Below the pieces are notes generated by a model that made no database searches, was not told where the DNA came from, and saw nothing but the letters and a program-made list of their open reading frames with translations. DNA of 29,335 nucleotides, from contig JAAYJJ010000064.1 in NCBI GenBank assembly GCA_012522985.1, forward strand, positions 1 through 29,335, written 5' to 3'. A program made the position numbers and the translations under genes. Shown one piece after another: positions 1 through 8,133 of the stretch. The stretch's first letter is position 1. Each line of letters begins with the position of its first letter. The DNA comes from Aliarcobacter butzleri. GTDB lineage: Bacteria > Campylobacterota > Campylobacteria > Campylobacterales > Arcobacteraceae.

Positions 1-138
1 AATCATTATAGAGTCTTTTGTTTTGATAAGATCTTCTAAGGTGTAGAGTATTATAATTTTTTCTTTATCATAAGCTAATATATTTAACCATCTTTGTAAT
101 ATATTTATATCTGTGCTAAAGAGTACTATTTTTTTCAT
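1..138 (-). CDS. Partial gene, possible receiver-like regulator (N-terminus only)
   Basis: This open frame starts with an ATG at 138-136 and leaves the window at base 1, so only the first 46 residues are visible. The protein begins MKKIVLFSTDINILQRWLNI. A short beta strand followed by an amphipathic helix is how response-regulator receiver domains begin, but the usual paired acidic residues after the first strand are reduced to a single Asp, so a degenerate receiver is as likely as a functional one. The ATG lies two bases after the stop codon of the HlyD gene, and the purine-rich end of that gene (GAAAGATAG) can act as its ribosome binding site. It is therefore probably the last visible gene of the type I secretion operon and may regulate secretion. 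Family assignment from 46 residues is tentative; that it is a coding start is more secure. Confidence 0.5.
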   Translation of the reverse strand, partial: MKKIVLFSTDINILQRWLNILAYDKEKIIILYTLEDLIKTKDSIMI

Positions 139-140
139 AT

Positions 141-1550
141 CTATCTTTCTGTAAATGTATATTGTTTTGTTTTAAGTATCGGTTTTAATATATAATCAAG
201 TATAGATTTTTTACCTGTTATAATATCAACATTTGCTACCATTCCAGGGATTATTTTCATTGGTTTTTCTTCTGTACCTATATAGTTTTTATCTGTTTCT
301 ATTCTAACTAAATAGTATGTTTTATCATCTTTTTCTGTTATAGTATCTGGGCTAATATTAACAACATGTCCATCAAGCCCACCATAAATAGAAAAGTCAT
401 AAGCAGAAAACTTAACAATAGCTTTTTGTCCTTGGTAAATAAAAGCTATATCTGAAGGAAGTATTTTAACTTCAACCAAAAGTTTATAATCTGTAGGAAC
501 TATCTCTATTAGATCTTGTGCTGGTTTTATTGAACCACCTATAGTATTGATATGAAGCTTTTGTACTATACCATTTGATGGTGATTTTACAATAGTTCTA
601 GAGACTTGGTCTTCATATGCACTAGTAGTTGCTTCAAGCTCTTTATGAGATGAAACTACTTCATTTAGTTTAGATCTTACATCTGATATATAAGACTCTT
701 TTGTCTCTTCTATCTTCTTTTCTATCTCATATATTTCAGATTTTAGTTTTGGTATAGATAAAATAGAGCTTTGAAGTCTTTGTTTAGCTTCACTCTCTTC
801 TCTTTGAAGTTTTAGGAAATCAACTTGAGATCTAATACCTCTTTCTACCATAGGCTTAGTCATCTCTACTTCTTGAACTATAGCTCCAACAGAAAACTCT
901 AAATGTTTTTTTGTTTGTTCAGCATCTTTTAAATCACTTCTTTTTTGGCTTAATTGCTCTTTTAGTATCTGTATTTTTGACTGAAGTTGTTTTTTATTTG
1001 CGTCAAAAAGCTTTTTTTCATTCTCTAAAAACATATTCATCTCTGGAATTTCATATAAATCATATGTAAAAGAGTCTTTTGAAAGCTCTGCTTCAAGTCT
1101 TAGGATTTGGGCTTCAAGAGCCAAAAGTTTAAGAGTATGTGAAGCTGCACTTGAAGATGATTTTTCATTACTTATTTTAATAAGTGTTTGATTTCTTTCT
1201 ACATAATCACCCTCTTTAACTAATATCTCTGATACTATTCCACCTTCTAGGTTTTGGATTAGTTGATTTTGTCCGCTAGGAACTACTTTTCCATTTCCTC
1301 TTGCTATCTCATCTATTTTTGCAAAATATGCCCAAACAATAAATAAAAATATAGTAACAGCAAAAATCACTATCATATTATGTAGTTTAAATGAAGTTTT
1401 TTGTAAAACAGCAGCACTTAAGCTATTCATATACTCCAAATCTTGTTCATTTGGAGGAGTTTTTGGAAGTCTTGGGGCTTTATCAAAAAAAGGTGAATTT
1501 TTAATAGTTTTAAATCTATTTTGTGTGTTTTGTATAAAATTTGTAAACAT
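141..1550 (-). CDS. Type I secretion periplasmic adaptor (HlyD family)
   Basis: This is the membrane fusion protein that bridges the inner-membrane ABC exporter and the outer-membrane TolC duct. A short cytoplasmic N-terminus precedes one membrane segment (about residues 59-77, rich in I/V/F). Next come a lipoyl-like half motif (LEGGIVSEILVKEGDYV), a long coiled coil (about 135-310), the second lipoyl half (VKSPSNGIVQKLHI) and a beta-barrel ending in the conserved GMVANVDIITGKKS stretch seen in HlyD/LapC/PrtE proteins. Length of about 470 residues is normal for the family. I place the start at the ATG 1550-1548, which has AGGTGG five bases upstream; a GTG three codons earlier is possible. The start overlaps the end of the ABC transporter gene, so the two are translationally coupled. 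Confidence 0.93.
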   Translation of the reverse strand: MFTNFIQNTQNRFKTIKNSPFFDKAPRLPKTPPNEQDLEYMNSLSAAVLQKTSFKLHNMIVIFAVTIFLFIVWAYFAKIDEIARGNGKVVPSGQNQLIQNLEGGIVSEILVKEGDYVERNQTLIKISNEKSSSSAASHTLKLLALEAQILRLEAELSKDSFTYDLYEIPEMNMFLENEKKLFDANKKQLQSKIQILKEQLSQKRSDLKDAEQTKKHLEFSVGAIVQEVEMTKPMVERGIRSQVDFLKLQREESEAKQRLQSSILSIPKLKSEIYEIEKKIEETKESYISDVRSKLNEVVSSHKELEATTSAYEDQVSRTIVKSPSNGIVQKLHINTIGGSIKPAQDLIEIVPTDYKLLVEVKILPSDIAFIYQGQKAIVKFSAYDFSIYGGLDGHVVNISPDTITEKDDKTYYLVRIETDKNYIGTEEKPMKIIPGMVANVDIITGKKSILDYILKPILKTKQYTFTER

Positions 1551-1551
1551 A

Positions 1552-3690
1552 TCAACCACCTAATTTACTTAAAACTTCTTGCTTTGTTCCATCAAGAAAT
1601 TTTTCACCATTATGCATAACTATAACTCTATTTGTTAAATCAAGAAGATTCATCTTTTGTGTAACAAGCAATAGAGTTTTATCCTGAATTACAGTTTTTA
1701 GATTATTTAAGACATTAAGCTCTGAGGTTTGATCCATAGCATTTGTTGGCTCATCAAATAAAAATATATTAAAATCCCCAATCAACGCTCTTGCTATACC
1801 AACACTTTGTCTTTGTCCACCAGAAAGTCCTATGGCTCTTTCACCTATAGGCATCTCATATCCCATAGGATGAAGTTTTACAAATTCATCTGTACCACTT
1901 AATCTAGAGCATTCAAGCATCCATTCATCATCAACAAACTTATAAGATCCTAAGATATTGTTTTTGATTGTTCCTTTAAAAAGATGAATATCTTGAGGAA
2001 CATAACCTATTTTTTGTCTTAAATCAGCAGGATCTATTTGAGAGATATCTATTCCATCTATTAAAATAGATCCACTTTGAGGCTCATAAAGTTTTAAAAT
2101 AAGCTTTGCAATAGTACTTTTACCAGAGCCAATTCTACCTATAATAGAGACTTTTTCTCCCTCATTTATAGTAAAGCTAACATTTTTTAGAGCATAAGCA
2201 TCACTATCAGGATATTTAAATGTTACATTTCTAAACTCAATATTACCTTTTAGACTAGGTCTTTTTACAAACTCTTTTGAAAGAGGTCTTTCAAGTGGTT
2301 GATTTAAGATTTCATTTAACATTTTATATGATGTTTTGGCATCTTCATAGTTTGTAATAAGTGCAGCTATTTGTCCCATAGGAGCTATAGCACGACCTGA
2401 TAATATCATAGTTGCTATAAGTCCCCCCATAGTAAGCTCAAACTCTTGAATCTTATATACTCCAACTACTATAACTAATACAGTATTTAAACCAACCAAA
2501 AATCCAGTTAGATTTGGTATAGAAGTAGATAAAAGCTTTGATTTTAAACTTTTATTTGCTATCTCTCCTGTTGATTCTTCCCATGTCCATTGAGTAACAC
2601 CAGCTAGACTTTGAGTCTTTATAGTCTCTATATTTTGTAATGATTCTATTAAAATACCATTTTTCTTTGAAGCTGCTTCATAAGTACTTTCTATACTTTC
2701 TTGTAGAGGTTTTCTTACATTTAAAGCATAAATTAAAATCAAAAGCATTATTAAAATAGGAGCCAAAACAAGATTTCCAGCTATGTAAAAAATAATAGCC
2801 AAAAACAATATTGCAAATGGAAAATCTATAAGAACACTTAATGTTGCATTTGCTAAAAAACCTCTTATAGAATCAAAGCTTTTTAAGTTATTAGCAAAAG
2901 AGCCTACAGATTTTGGATGAGATGCCATCTTAAGATCTAATACTTTTTCAAATATAATAGATGACATAATAATATCACTCTTTTTAGCTGCAATTTCTAG
3001 AAAATATGCTCTTAGAAATTTTAAAGAAGCATCCAAAATAAAAACAGTAATCACCCCAATAGTAAAGACCATCAAAGTCTCTTGGGCATTGTTTGGAATA
3101 ACCCTATCATAAACATTCATAGTAAATAAAGGTGTTGCTAAAACAAATAGATTTATTAAAATAGAGGCCAATATAGCATCATAATAAAGAGTTTTTGATA
3201 AGCCCAAAGTACTCCAAAACCAATGTCTTTGCCCTTTTAGATCCAAAGTATGATGAGTTTTATCATATTCAAACTCTTTTTTGATTAAAAAAGCATATCC
3301 TAAATACTCTTTTTCCAACTCTTCTACATCAACCCATTGTTCTAATGCTTCTTCTTCTGCAAAGATTATTTTTGCTCTTTTCTTATCATCAGAAAAACTC
3401 TCTAAAATACAACTATTTTCATTTGATAGTAGCAGTATTATAGGTAATTGAAGAGATAAAATATCTTTGATTGGTCTTTCTATCAAAGATGTTTTAAGTC
3501 CAGCTCTTTTGGCTGCTCTAGAAAAAAGTGATTTTGAACTTGTTTTTGAAAATAGAGATTGATTTGTTAAATTTGCATCTGTTGGCAAACCAGACAATAA
3601 AGACTCTGCGGAAAACGGTTTATGAAAAAGCTTTGTATAAAGTACCAAAGACTCCAATAAGGAGTCTTTTTTTTTGTGATGATATTTCAA
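1552..3690 (-). CDS. Type I secretion ABC transporter (LapB-type, C39-like domain)
   Basis: This is the inner-membrane ATPase/permease that powers one-step secretion. The N-terminal ~135 residues resemble the C39 peptidase fold but have no catalytic Cys near the start, so this is a C39-like recognition domain as in exporters of large RTX proteins. Several membrane segments follow (about 165-450). The ATPase domain has Walker A GRIGSGKST (~522), Q-loop GYVPQD, signature LSGGQ (~625) and Walker B FLFDEPT (~645). The H-loop position carries Gln instead of His (VTQKM, about residue 680, codon CAA at 1659-1657). There is no ATG at the 5' end. AAAGG lies eight bases before a TTG at 3690-3688, which I take as the start; a TTG two codons upstream is closer to the Shine-Dalgarno than is usual. 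It sits directly after the TolC gene and overlaps the adaptor gene. Confidence 0.93.
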   Translation of the reverse strand: MKYHHKKKDSLLESLVLYTKLFHKPFSAESLLSGLPTDANLTNQSLFSKTSSKSLFSRAAKRAGLKTSLIERPIKDILSLQLPIILLLSNENSCILESFSDDKKRAKIIFAEEEALEQWVDVEELEKEYLGYAFLIKKEFEYDKTHHTLDLKGQRHWFWSTLGLSKTLYYDAILASILINLFVLATPLFTMNVYDRVIPNNAQETLMVFTIGVITVFILDASLKFLRAYFLEIAAKKSDIIMSSIIFEKVLDLKMASHPKSVGSFANNLKSFDSIRGFLANATLSVLIDFPFAILFLAIIFYIAGNLVLAPILIMLLILIYALNVRKPLQESIESTYEAASKKNGILIESLQNIETIKTQSLAGVTQWTWEESTGEIANKSLKSKLLSTSIPNLTGFLVGLNTVLVIVVGVYKIQEFELTMGGLIATMILSGRAIAPMGQIAALITNYEDAKTSYKMLNEILNQPLERPLSKEFVKRPSLKGNIEFRNVTFKYPDSDAYALKNVSFTINEGEKVSIIGRIGSGKSTIAKLILKLYEPQSGSILIDGIDISQIDPADLRQKIGYVPQDIHLFKGTIKNNILGSYKFVDDEWMLECSRLSGTDEFVKLHPMGYEMPIGERAIGLSGGQRQSVGIARALIGDFNIFLFDEPTNAMDQTSELNVLNNLKTVIQDKTLLLVTQKMNLLDLTNRVIVMHNGEKFLDGTKQEVLSKLGG

Positions 3691-3703
3691 CGGCAATACC
3701 TTT

Positions 3704-6268
3704 TTAGTATGTTAATGTCCAGTTGCTTGAACTATCTTTTTTATTAGAAGTACTTTTTGTTGTGTTTTGAGGAGTTTCATTTGGTTTTGTATTTATAAGT
3801 TCAGCTATTATTCTTCTATTTTGAGCTTGTCCTTCTAATGTATCATTTGTTGCTATTGGTTCCATATATGATTTACCAATAGTCTCTATTCTTGATGGAT
3901 CTATTCCTCCAGCTACAAGGATTTTTTTGATAGCCTCTGCTCTTTGTATAGAAAGCTTCATATTATACTCAAAAGTACTAACAGGAGTTTTACTTGTATG
4001 TCCTGTTATAACAGTTCTATAATGAGGATGATCTAATAAATACTCTTTAAAGTTATTTACTCTATCAAGAGACTCTAACAATACAACAGCTGAATCATGC
4101 TCAAATAATACTAAAAGATCAATAGGGATACCTTCTTCAAATACCTCTTTTACTACCTCTTTTTTAGGTACATATAGTGCTATAGCAACTCTTTCGTTAA
4201 GTGCTTCATCTTCTACTCTAGTCTCTAAAAATCTAAGATCTTGAAACATCCTAGCTTCACTATAGATCACTTTGTCATCTATACCATTAGCTACTAGTTC
4301 TCTTTTGACTGCTTGAGCATAAGCTGAAGATGCATCATAACTACTTTGTGCTGAGCTCATAGTCTTTGTATGTCCTATAACAGTAACAGTAATATCTTCA
4401 TTTTCTAATTTTTTAATATCAGAAGCAACCTGATTGATATAGTTTATCTGTTCTTGGCTTAAATTTCCATCAAAATCATTCATATTAACAGCATCATATC
4501 TTTTGATAGTTTCAAAAGAGTCATACATTAGATGATTTTGTTTTTCAGTAGATGGAACATGTTTACTAGCTTCAGGATTATATTCATAATCATAAAGTCC
4601 TAAATTATCACTTTTTACTGGACTTTCACTTGTATATTTTTGAGGTGTATTTACATAAGTATCAGCTTTTGCTTCAAATCTATTTGCCTCTCCTTCTATA
4701 GGACAACCTTTTTCATCAACAATCACACCAAAAGGAGTATCTGCACACTCATCTATATCATCTGGTACACCATCAAAATCTGAATCTTTTAGTTTTTGGC
4801 TACAACCATAAGGTAGTATATCATTATTATCTATAGATGATTGACAAATATCAAGATCATCTGGTATTCCATCACCATCAAGATCTAAGCTAACTGGTAG
4901 AGTATCTTCAACTATATCAAATGGATTTTGTGTAGGTTTTACTAGTTGATTATATTCTGGAGTCTCTCCTGCTATTGTACTTACAAGTATCCCCATAGCA
5001 TCTAGTATTCTATATTGTGCAAAAAGTCTATCAAGTTCTGCATTGATTATTTGGCTTTTTGAACTTATTAAGTCATTTTGAGCTGAAAGTAGATCAAGAA
5101 GTGTTCTTCTACCCATCTCATATTCACTTTGATAACTATCTAGTGTATCCACACTGTGTTTGTTGTATTCATAAAGTTGCTCTAGTTGTAAAGCTATCAT
5201 TTCATATGCTGACCATGATAGTTCTAAACCTTCCATAGTTTGTCTTCTAAGATCTCTTTGAATCTCTACTTCTTTGTGGATATTGCTTCTAGTTTTTTGT
5301 AAAGCAGCTTTATCTGCTCCACCTCTATATAGATTCCAGCTAAGAGTTACATAAGCTCTTCTTCTATCATCTTCATTATCATATCCATTATCACTTTTAC
5401 TATATGCATTGTTATAAAGTTGTTCTAACTCTAAATCTACTCTTGGATAAAAAGCACTTTTTCTCTCTTTGTATAGAGATTGAGCTCCTTCAATATTGTA
5501 GTTACTAACCAAAATAGATGGATTATGTTGCAAAGCATACATAGTAGCTCTTTCTAAACTCTCTGGCATAGCCAAATCAAAAGATGGTAACTCTAGTTGT
5601 GAAACATCAACATCTCTACCAAGAAGTCTTTTGAGTCTAAACTCTTTATCTATAGTATTATTTTGTTGAACTACTAGATTTGATTTAGACAAAGATAAAG
5701 CTGCATAGATTTTTGTCATTTCAGATTTTGTTGTAAGTCCACTATCATATAGCTCTTGTACATCTGCATATATTTTTTCATTGATAGCAACACTCTCTTT
5801 TGCATTTTGTAACAATCTATATCCTCTTATTACATCAATATATGCACCAGTTAGTTGAAATGCTATATCATTTGCATTTTCTACATAATGATATGCTGCT
5901 GCTAAGATTCTTGATTTTTGATAATCTACTTTATTGGTAGTTGAGAAACCATTAAATAGATTTTGAGTTATCTTTAAAGAGTTAGTATAGTGTTTATAGC
6001 TAACATCAGTAATATGACTTCTAAGATCCCCAGCTCTATTATGCCCAAATCTACTTATTAAATCCACACTAGGTAGATATTCAGACTCTGCGATATTTAA
6101 ATCTTGTTGAGTTTCATAAAAGTTTTTTAATCTTTCTTGTACTACAGGGTTTGTTGTCAAAACCTCAGATACGCCATCTTTTAGAGTAAAAGCATTTGCA
6201 TTAGTTGCAAATAGTCCTAAGCTACTTGCAACTAAAACACTCACCAGCCTTTGTTTTGGTTTATACAT
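3704..6268 (-). CDS. TolC outer-membrane duct fused to TSP3 and OmpA-like domains
   Basis: This is the outer-membrane component of the type I secretion system, in an unusual long form of 854 residues (plain TolC proteins are about 450-500). Residues 1-26 are a signal peptide ending ATNANA. Residues ~27-440 are a TolC/OEP domain with two repeats (LFNGFSTT and LYRGGADKAALQ are the paired strand-turn motifs). Residues ~460-525 hold acidic thrombospondin-type-3 calcium motifs (DLDGDGIPDDLD, DSDFDGVPDDID). Two OmpA-like regions follow: a divergent one (~580-700, VIGHTK) and a better one (~710-820, VITGHTSKT, NMKLSIQRAEAIKK, QNRRIIAEL). OmpA domains normally bind peptidoglycan, so this protein may tether the channel to the wall. 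The ATG is preceded by AAGGAGACAATA, a strong ribosome binding site. It is first in the operon with the ABC transporter and adaptor. Confidence 0.93.
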   Translation of the reverse strand: MYKPKQRLVSVLVASSLGLFATNANAFTLKDGVSEVLTTNPVVQERLKNFYETQQDLNIAESEYLPSVDLISRFGHNRAGDLRSHITDVSYKHYTNSLKITQNLFNGFSTTNKVDYQKSRILAAAYHYVENANDIAFQLTGAYIDVIRGYRLLQNAKESVAINEKIYADVQELYDSGLTTKSEMTKIYAALSLSKSNLVVQQNNTIDKEFRLKRLLGRDVDVSQLELPSFDLAMPESLERATMYALQHNPSILVSNYNIEGAQSLYKERKSAFYPRVDLELEQLYNNAYSKSDNGYDNEDDRRRAYVTLSWNLYRGGADKAALQKTRSNIHKEVEIQRDLRRQTMEGLELSWSAYEMIALQLEQLYEYNKHSVDTLDSYQSEYEMGRRTLLDLLSAQNDLISSKSQIINAELDRLFAQYRILDAMGILVSTIAGETPEYNQLVKPTQNPFDIVEDTLPVSLDLDGDGIPDDLDICQSSIDNNDILPYGCSQKLKDSDFDGVPDDIDECADTPFGVIVDEKGCPIEGEANRFEAKADTYVNTPQKYTSESPVKSDNLGLYDYEYNPEASKHVPSTEKQNHLMYDSFETIKRYDAVNMNDFDGNLSQEQINYINQVASDIKKLENEDITVTVIGHTKTMSSAQSSYDASSAYAQAVKRELVANGIDDKVIYSEARMFQDLRFLETRVEDEALNERVAIALYVPKKEVVKEVFEEGIPIDLLVLFEHDSAVVLLESLDRVNNFKEYLLDHPHYRTVITGHTSKTPVSTFEYNMKLSIQRAEAIKKILVAGGIDPSRIETIGKSYMEPIATNDTLEGQAQNRRIIAELINTKPNETPQNTTKSTSNKKDSSSNWTLTY

Positions 6269-6354
6269 TATTGTCTCCTTAAAAAATTTAGGTATAAATT
6301 ATTAAAATTATTAAAAGCCATAAAATAACCTTTAATACTTTTATAAAAATTTTA

Positions 6355-6366
6355 GTTATAATAACC
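6355..6366 (-). promoter_or_regulatory. Possible promoter of the type I secretion operon
   Basis: On the minus strand the sequence GGTTATTATAAC contains a TATTAT -10-like hexamer about 95 bases upstream of the TolC-OmpA start codon, inside a very AT-rich 178-bp gap that separates this operon from the Sel1-repeat gene. No convincing -35 box is seen, which is common for this group of bacteria. The whole gap holds nothing else I can support. The assignment is weak because the background is so AT-rich. Confidence 0.3.
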
Positions 6367-6446
6367 AACATTGACTTAGCTAATACTTAAAAAATATTAA
6401 AATATGAAGATTTTTTATAATTTTTATTAATTTGTGAGTAAATAAG

Positions 6447-7109
6447 TTACCATTGTTTAAATCCCTTATCTTCTTTGTATTTATCAAGTTTAAACATCTC
6501 CCAAACTTGTACACATATAGGATTTTTTTCCTCATATCCTTTTTGTGCCAAAGCTCTAGCTCTTCCAAAGTTGGGAAATACACCTTTTCCACTTGCATAC
6601 ATAAGAGCTAGATGGCATTGTCCTGTAATATATCCATTTTTTGCAGATTTTTCAAACCACTTAACAGCCTCTTTATAGTCTTTTTCTACTCCAAAACCAT
6701 AAATTAAACACATTCCTACACGATTTTGTGAAGGAGCGTGGTTGTTGTTTTGTGCTAGATCTAAAAATATATCATACGCTTGTTCATAACTATGATATTT
6801 AGAATTTGAGTTAAAAAACAGTACACCAAGAGCATAACTAGCTTCAATAAAGCCTTTTTGTGAAGATTGCTCAAAAAATAGTTTTGCCTTATCAAAGTTT
6901 TTATTTATATATTTACCTTCATAGAAGTATTTACCTAGCTCATATATAGCTTCAGCAGAGCCATCTTTTTTGGCTGCTTGGTAAAAAAGTGATATTGCTT
7001 CTTGGTGATTGTTGTTTTGTTGATTGAATTTTGCCTCTACTATAAGGTCATTAGCAAAAAGTTGTGTATATATAAGGAATAAGTAGAAAAAAACAGATAT
7101 TTTTTTCAT
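6447..7109 (-). CDS. Secreted Sel1-like repeat protein
   Basis: The 220-residue protein has a signal peptide ([19 protein letters not shown], cleavage before NDL), so it is predicted to be periplasmic or surface-exposed. The rest consists of about four Sel1-like (TPR-type) helical repeats. The signature pieces are [42 protein letters not shown] and [13 protein letters not shown]. Such repeats mediate protein-protein contacts, and the family includes the Hcp-type cysteine-rich proteins of Helicobacter; this one lacks the regular Cys pairs of that subgroup, having only three Cys residues. The ATG overlaps the TGA of alr (ATGA, 7109-7106), so the two genes are translationally coupled. Specific function is unknown. 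Confidence 0.85.
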   Translation of the reverse strand: MKKISVFFYLFLIYTQLFANDLIVEAKFNQQNNNHQEAISLFYQAAKKDGSAEAIYELGKYFYEGKYINKNFDKAKLFFEQSSQKGFIEASYALGVLFFNSNSKYHSYEQAYDIFLDLAQNNNHAPSQNRVGMCLIYGFGVEKDYKEAVKWFEKSAKNGYITGQCHLALMYASGKGVFPNFGRARALAQKGYEEKNPICVQVWEMFKLDKYKEDKGFKQW

Positions 7110-8131
7110 ATTGTAATCCTCTTTATATTGGGCATAAGAGTTGTTAAGATTTCATAGCTTATGGTATTATGTAGTTTTGATAAAGCTCTTACATCATCAA
7201 AGATAACTACTTCATTATCTATAGTATTTAAAGATAGGCTATCCATAGAGATTTTTCCAAGGATTTGATACCCTTTTGGAGTAAAATACTCTCCCTTATC
7301 TATAGTTAATCTTAAAAACCCATCTCCATATCCAATATCATAAGTAGATACATCCATCTCTTTTGTTGCTATATAACTACCACCATAGCCTATCTTTTCA
7401 CCTTTTAAAACTCTTCTTGTAGAGATTTTATTTGCGTATAAAGAAGCCACAGGTTTTAAGTTTGGTTTTTCTATATTGAAACTATAATCAAGATATCCAT
7501 AAGAAGCTATACCAACTCTTACAAAATCATCATCTATATTTTTTGCTCTAAAAAGTGCGTTAGAGTTTAAGCTATGAAAAAGAGGTATAGTAAGATTTAG
7601 TTTTTCACATATATTCACACATCTTTTTTTCACATGTGAAAAAACTTGATTTTGCCAAAAAAATTCACTAGATAACTCATCTGCACTTCTATGGTGTGTA
7701 AAAACTCCACTTAGCTTTAGATTTTGCTCAACAATACGATAAATAGCCTCTTCTAGCATATCTATATTTATTCCATTTCTATGCATTCCTGTATCTATTT
7801 TAAGATGAACTAAGCTATAAGGGGCTATTTTATCGATATCTTCCATACTATTTATAGTGATGTGAAAACTATGTGAATAATCTTTGTTAGGTAGCTCTCC
7901 AAGAACTACTATATAGTTAAAATACTCTTTTATTTTTTCTGCTTCACTTATCGTTCTAACAATAGCTTTTGAGATACCATATTCATTTGCCAACTTTGCA
8001 ATATTGATTATTCCATGTCCATAAGCATTGTCTTTTAGTACAACGGCTATTTTATCTATACTACCTAATTTTTGAGATATGATATCAAGATTATGTAGGT
8101 AGTTTTCTTTGTTTATAGCTAAATATGCCAA
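7106..8131 (-). CDS. alr: Alanine racemase
   Basis: This is a PLP-dependent enzyme that interconverts L- and D-alanine and supplies D-Ala for peptidoglycan in the cytoplasm. The PLP-binding Lys is Lys33 in [11 protein letters not shown]. The substrate-side Arg lies in [11 protein letters not shown], the catalytic Tyr in [10 protein letters not shown], and the C-terminal domain has the IGYGDGFLR and KISMDSL motifs. At 341 residues it is slightly short but typical of this phylum. The start is a TTG at 8131-8129, two bases after the uvrC stop. AGAGGA sits six bases upstream of it and is formed by the last uvrC codons. It therefore depends on upstream transcription and belongs to the helicase-uvrC-alr-Sel1 operon. 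Confidence 0.95.
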   Translation of the reverse strand: MAYLAINKENYLHNLDIISQKLGSIDKIAVVLKDNAYGHGIINIAKLANEYGISKAIVRTISEAEKIKEYFNYIVVLGELPNKDYSHSFHITINSMEDIDKIAPYSLVHLKIDTGMHRNGINIDMLEEAIYRIVEQNLKLSGVFTHHRSADELSSEFFWQNQVFSHVKKRCVNICEKLNLTIPLFHSLNSNALFRAKNIDDDFVRVGIASYGYLDYSFNIEKPNLKPVASLYANKISTRRVLKGEKIGYGGSYIATKEMDVSTYDIGYGDGFLRLTIDKGEYFTPKGYQILGKISMDSLSLNTIDNEVVIFDDVRALSKLHNTISYEILTTLMPNIKRITI

Positions 8132-8133
8132 AT

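Noticed and set aside
6371-6376. Plus-strand TTGACT resembling a -35 box in the gap between the Sel1 and TolC genes
   Set aside because: A TATTAA lies about 18 bp downstream, but transcription would run antisense into the Sel1 gene with no plus-strand gene to serve. A chance match in AT-rich DNA is more likely.
6380-6598. Minus-strand open frame of 72 codons overlapping the end of the Sel1 gene
   Set aside because: It runs in another frame from inside the Sel1 gene into an AT-rich gap, without a ribosome binding site or recognisable protein.
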